Shown here: positions 61,606-64,000 of the stretch, one piece after another | Numbering within the stretch: position 1 is the stretch's first letter | How the letters are laid out: the number at the start of each line of letters is the position of its first letter | Source of the DNA: Diphasiastrum complanatum | Taxonomy: Eukaryota; Streptophyta; Lycopodiopsida; Lycopodiales; Lycopodiaceae | Direction: 5' to 3' | Length of the DNA stretch: 64,000 nt | NCBI GenBank assembly: GCA_029204225.1 | Contig: CM055099.1 | Coordinates: forward strand, 40,085,192-40,149,191 | Notes under the pieces: model-generated | Told to the model about the DNA's origin: nothing | Databases searched by the model: none | The model's input: only the letters and a program-made list of their open reading frames with translations | Made by a program: the position numbers and the translations under genes

Positions 61606-63927
61606 ATGGCTGCTCGTCCCATTTGGGATGAGGTGGAGGTCATGCCCGACAAAAATTGGCGTTGCCCTTTTTGTCGAAAGCAGTTCACAAGGAACGCCTC
61701 TCGCGTTCGAGCACATCTGGGGGGGTTGCGAGTCCGACCCACGAGGGGACGCTACGGGATCGGCATTTGTATGGTCATCCCCGTTGCGGAGAGGGCTCGC
61801 ATTATGGAGACATTCTGAGACAGCTCCTAAGCCCGACGAGCCGTCCACAGATGCCGCGGACTCTATTTCTACTGGTGCACCCACTGCCGCCCCTGCCACT
61901 GGTACACCCAGCGCCACCGCCCCCACCGTCGCACCCGCCACCGCCGCTGCATCCACACCCGTCCCCGCCCCCGCCACCGCCACCGCCAGTATTCGCCATG
62001 GATCCACGGCCTCCACTGCTGCACCTACGCCTCTGCCATCACCGTCAGATCTGCACGGCCCGTCCACATCCTCCGCTTCCACACCAGCACCTATGCCACC
62101 ACCTCCAGATCCGCATCGACCATCTGCATCCTCCCAGCCATCCACATCCCAAGGCACCAGACAGATGTCCATGCCAGGATCTTTCAGAGAGGGGCAGCAT
62201 AGAGAGGCCACCAGGACCATAGCACAGATGTTCTATGACCTGAACCTCCCCTTTATCATGGCATCATCCCGCATCTTTCGAGAGGCTATCTCGAAAGTTG
62301 CAGTCTGCAGGCCCGGCTACACACCACCCACAACCGACGCACTACGAGGCCCTTTGCTCCAGGACGGGTTGCATCAGTCAAAGAGAGACTGGCCGCACTG
62401 CACGAGGCTTGGGATAGATACGGCTGTTCCATCATGGCTGATGGGTGGACTGATCGTCGCAGACGTCCACTCATCAACGTGATTGTTTCCAGTTGTTACG
62501 GTTCCATGTTCTTGCGCAGCATCGACACCTCCGAGGCAGGGAGAGTGCATTCGGCCGAGTACATTAACGGCATCATTCGCGCGGCGATAGAGGAGGTCGG
62601 GCCACAGCGCGTTGTCCAGGTATAATATTCTTTCATTAGTTGCTTGCTCATTTGCTGCTTGATGTTGAGACAATAGTTCTGCGTAGTTTTCGATTGATTG
62701 CAATGTGTTTCCGAGCTGTGAACTGATCGTGTGAACGTATCGCGAAAGGTTGTGACGGACAATGCGTCCAACTGCCGCGGTATGGGGGAGCTTCTTATGG
62801 CAGACTACCCCTCTATTGTCTGGACTCCATGCGCCGCACACTCACTGGACCTCCTCCTGCATTCCATCGGGCGCCTGCCTCGGGTCAGTGACATTCTCAC
62901 GAGGGCACTTGCGGTTGTGGACTTCGTCACACGCAAGCGCCGCATGACGGCCCTTTTCCGCACATTCAGCAGGCAACCTGCCACTTACTTTTTGGCTCGT
63001 TCAAGATGCTCCTTTTTTTTTGCTCGTTTCATGTATGCCTCACATTCCGTTTGGCAATGCAGGCTCGACTTGAAGAAGCCCGCTCGCACCAGCTTCGCCT
63101 ACCAGTTCATCATGCTTGAGCGGCTACACAAGCTCAAGGGTGAATTGCGGCACATGGCCACTTTGGCAGAGTTCACCGCCATGGACCTGTCCACGACCCC
63201 AGAGGGCTTGGCCTTCCACGAGATCCTCTTCATGGAGCCTTTCTGGGTGGATATGCAGCAGCTGATGGACGTCATGCGCCCCATCTACTCTGTTCTGAGG
63301 CTCGTTGATCACGAGGGGTGCACGATGGGCCTCATTTACGAGTTCATGGACCGCATAGGCGAGTCTCTCCAGCGTTCTAAGCTGGACCTAGCCAGGTATA
63401 ACTTTTTTCCGTCTCACCATCCTTACTTCCATTTCGCACTCTGTTTCGTCTTGCTGCCGCAACACGATGGTATGTAACTGTTGCCTCCGCGTGGTTTGGT
63501 CCACAGGTTGGAGCCTATCAGGCGCTTGTGGCAGCGGCGATGGGATAAGTTTCATCGGCCCATTCACAGTGTGGCCCACATACTGCATCCGCTGTTTTAG
63601 AGCGAGAGGCAGTACGACGATGCAGAGCTGCATGCGGACTGGTTCGCATACATTCGCCTCCTCAGCAGCGACACTGGGTTCCGCAGCAGGCTCGAGGTGC
63701 AGAGGCTCGGTTACAGGTAAACTCTTGATCTATCGTACGCTGTCGTTCGTTCAATTTCCCTGCGCAAGCTCAAGTGTACTCAAGCATATCGTTGCTCAAC
63801 TGCAGGCACTCTCTGGGGCTATTCGGCGAGGACCTTGCACGTGTCCGAGAGAACAGGCTCTTGCTTGTATCATGGTGGGAGAGCTACGGCGCCGAACAGC
63901 CAAACCTGATCCGAGTCCTTTCACAAG
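61606..63927 (+). pseudogene. hAT transposase gene with BED zinc finger, runs off window
   Basis: A BED-type finger opens the gene: WRCPFCRKQFTRNASRVRAHL then GIGIC (61660-61770). A Pro/Ala/Thr-rich linker follows in the next frame (61815-62160), then ARTIAQ-like FYDLNLPFIMASSRIFREAI (about 62220-62290). After a frame return near 62365 comes the DUF659 block RVASVKERLAALHEAW, SIMADGWTDRR and SIDTSE, up to the donor at 62619. The next exon starts at 62749 with VVTDNASNCRGMGELL and ends CAAHSLDLLLHSIGRL. Further pieces are LDLKKPARTSFAYQFIMLER (63063 on), RRLWQRRWDKFHRPIHSVAHI (63510 on, with TAG at 63598-63600) and HSLGLFGEDLARVRENR (about 63807). The C-terminal dimerisation part lies beyond the edge. 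The family catalyses cut-and-paste DNA transposition in the nucleus. The TAG and two offsetting frame shifts suggest a decayed copy. Confidence 0.82.
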
Positions 63928-64000
63928 TATGTTGTCGGATCTCATTCATCCAACCAGTTTTCGCATTTTCTCTACAAGGTCAATACTCACTCGAGTTGTT

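Noticed and set aside
61561-62220. Long minus-strand Ala/Gly-rich frame opposite the hAT linker
   Set aside because: It is a by-product of the GC-rich Pro/Ala linker on the plus strand, with no domain.

Overview
The window is nuclear DNA of a land plant. It holds three intron-containing host genes of plant-typical families (a filament-like plant protein, a HAD-like hydrolase of the HDHD3 group and a P-class pentatricopeptide repeat protein), a piece of nuclear ribosomal DNA, and nested Ty3, Copia, LINE, Helitron and hAT sequences. Two LINE fragments are of a kind I associate more with ferns, lycophytes and other non-flowering plants than with angiosperms. The lineage guess is therefore a weak 'perhaps fern-like', not an assignment.

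Layout. 1-14.4 kb: the filament-like plant protein gene on +, with its first exon about 7 kb upstream of the rest. That 7-kb intron carries an ITS2/26S rDNA fragment and a broken Copia element that is itself split by a solo LTR. 14.4-20.1 kb: intergenic, with a perfect 36-bp-arm hairpin and a LINE remnant. 20.2-25.9 kb: a complete-ended but coding-dead Ty3 chromovirus with a 5-bp target duplication. 27.6-29.1 kb: HDHD3-type hydrolase gene (+). 30.1-40.6 kb: a Copia element (gag at 30.4 kb, pol at 35.6-38.8 kb) split by foreign DNA. That DNA contains an unrecognised intron-bearing gene (+), a convergent pseudogene (-) joining a histone H3-like domain to a Ulp1-type cysteine protease, and the 3' end of a second Copia element. 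40.6-46.8 kb: microsatellites, two possible orphan exons, a LINE reverse-transcriptase scrap and Copia scraps. 47.1-50.2 kb: a short non-autonomous LTR element (-) that shares LTR tips, primer-binding site and leader with the Ty3 element. 52.9-59.3 kb: PPR gene (-), whose 5.1-kb intron holds LINE and Ty3 debris. 59.5-60.3 kb: Helitron remnant (-). 61.6 kb to the end: hAT transposase gene with a BED zinc finger (+), running off the window.

The most unusual object is the H3-Ulp1 pseudogene at 33.07-34.74 kb. Removing a 79-bp tRNA-derived insertion and one copy of its perfect 18-bp target duplication makes the H3-linker frame and the protease frame continuous. This indicates that the ancestral gene encoded one fused protein. 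With the unknown convergent gene beside it, and lying inside a retrotransposon, it may come from an undescribed mobile element. All start, splice and domain calls were made by eye; no database search was run.
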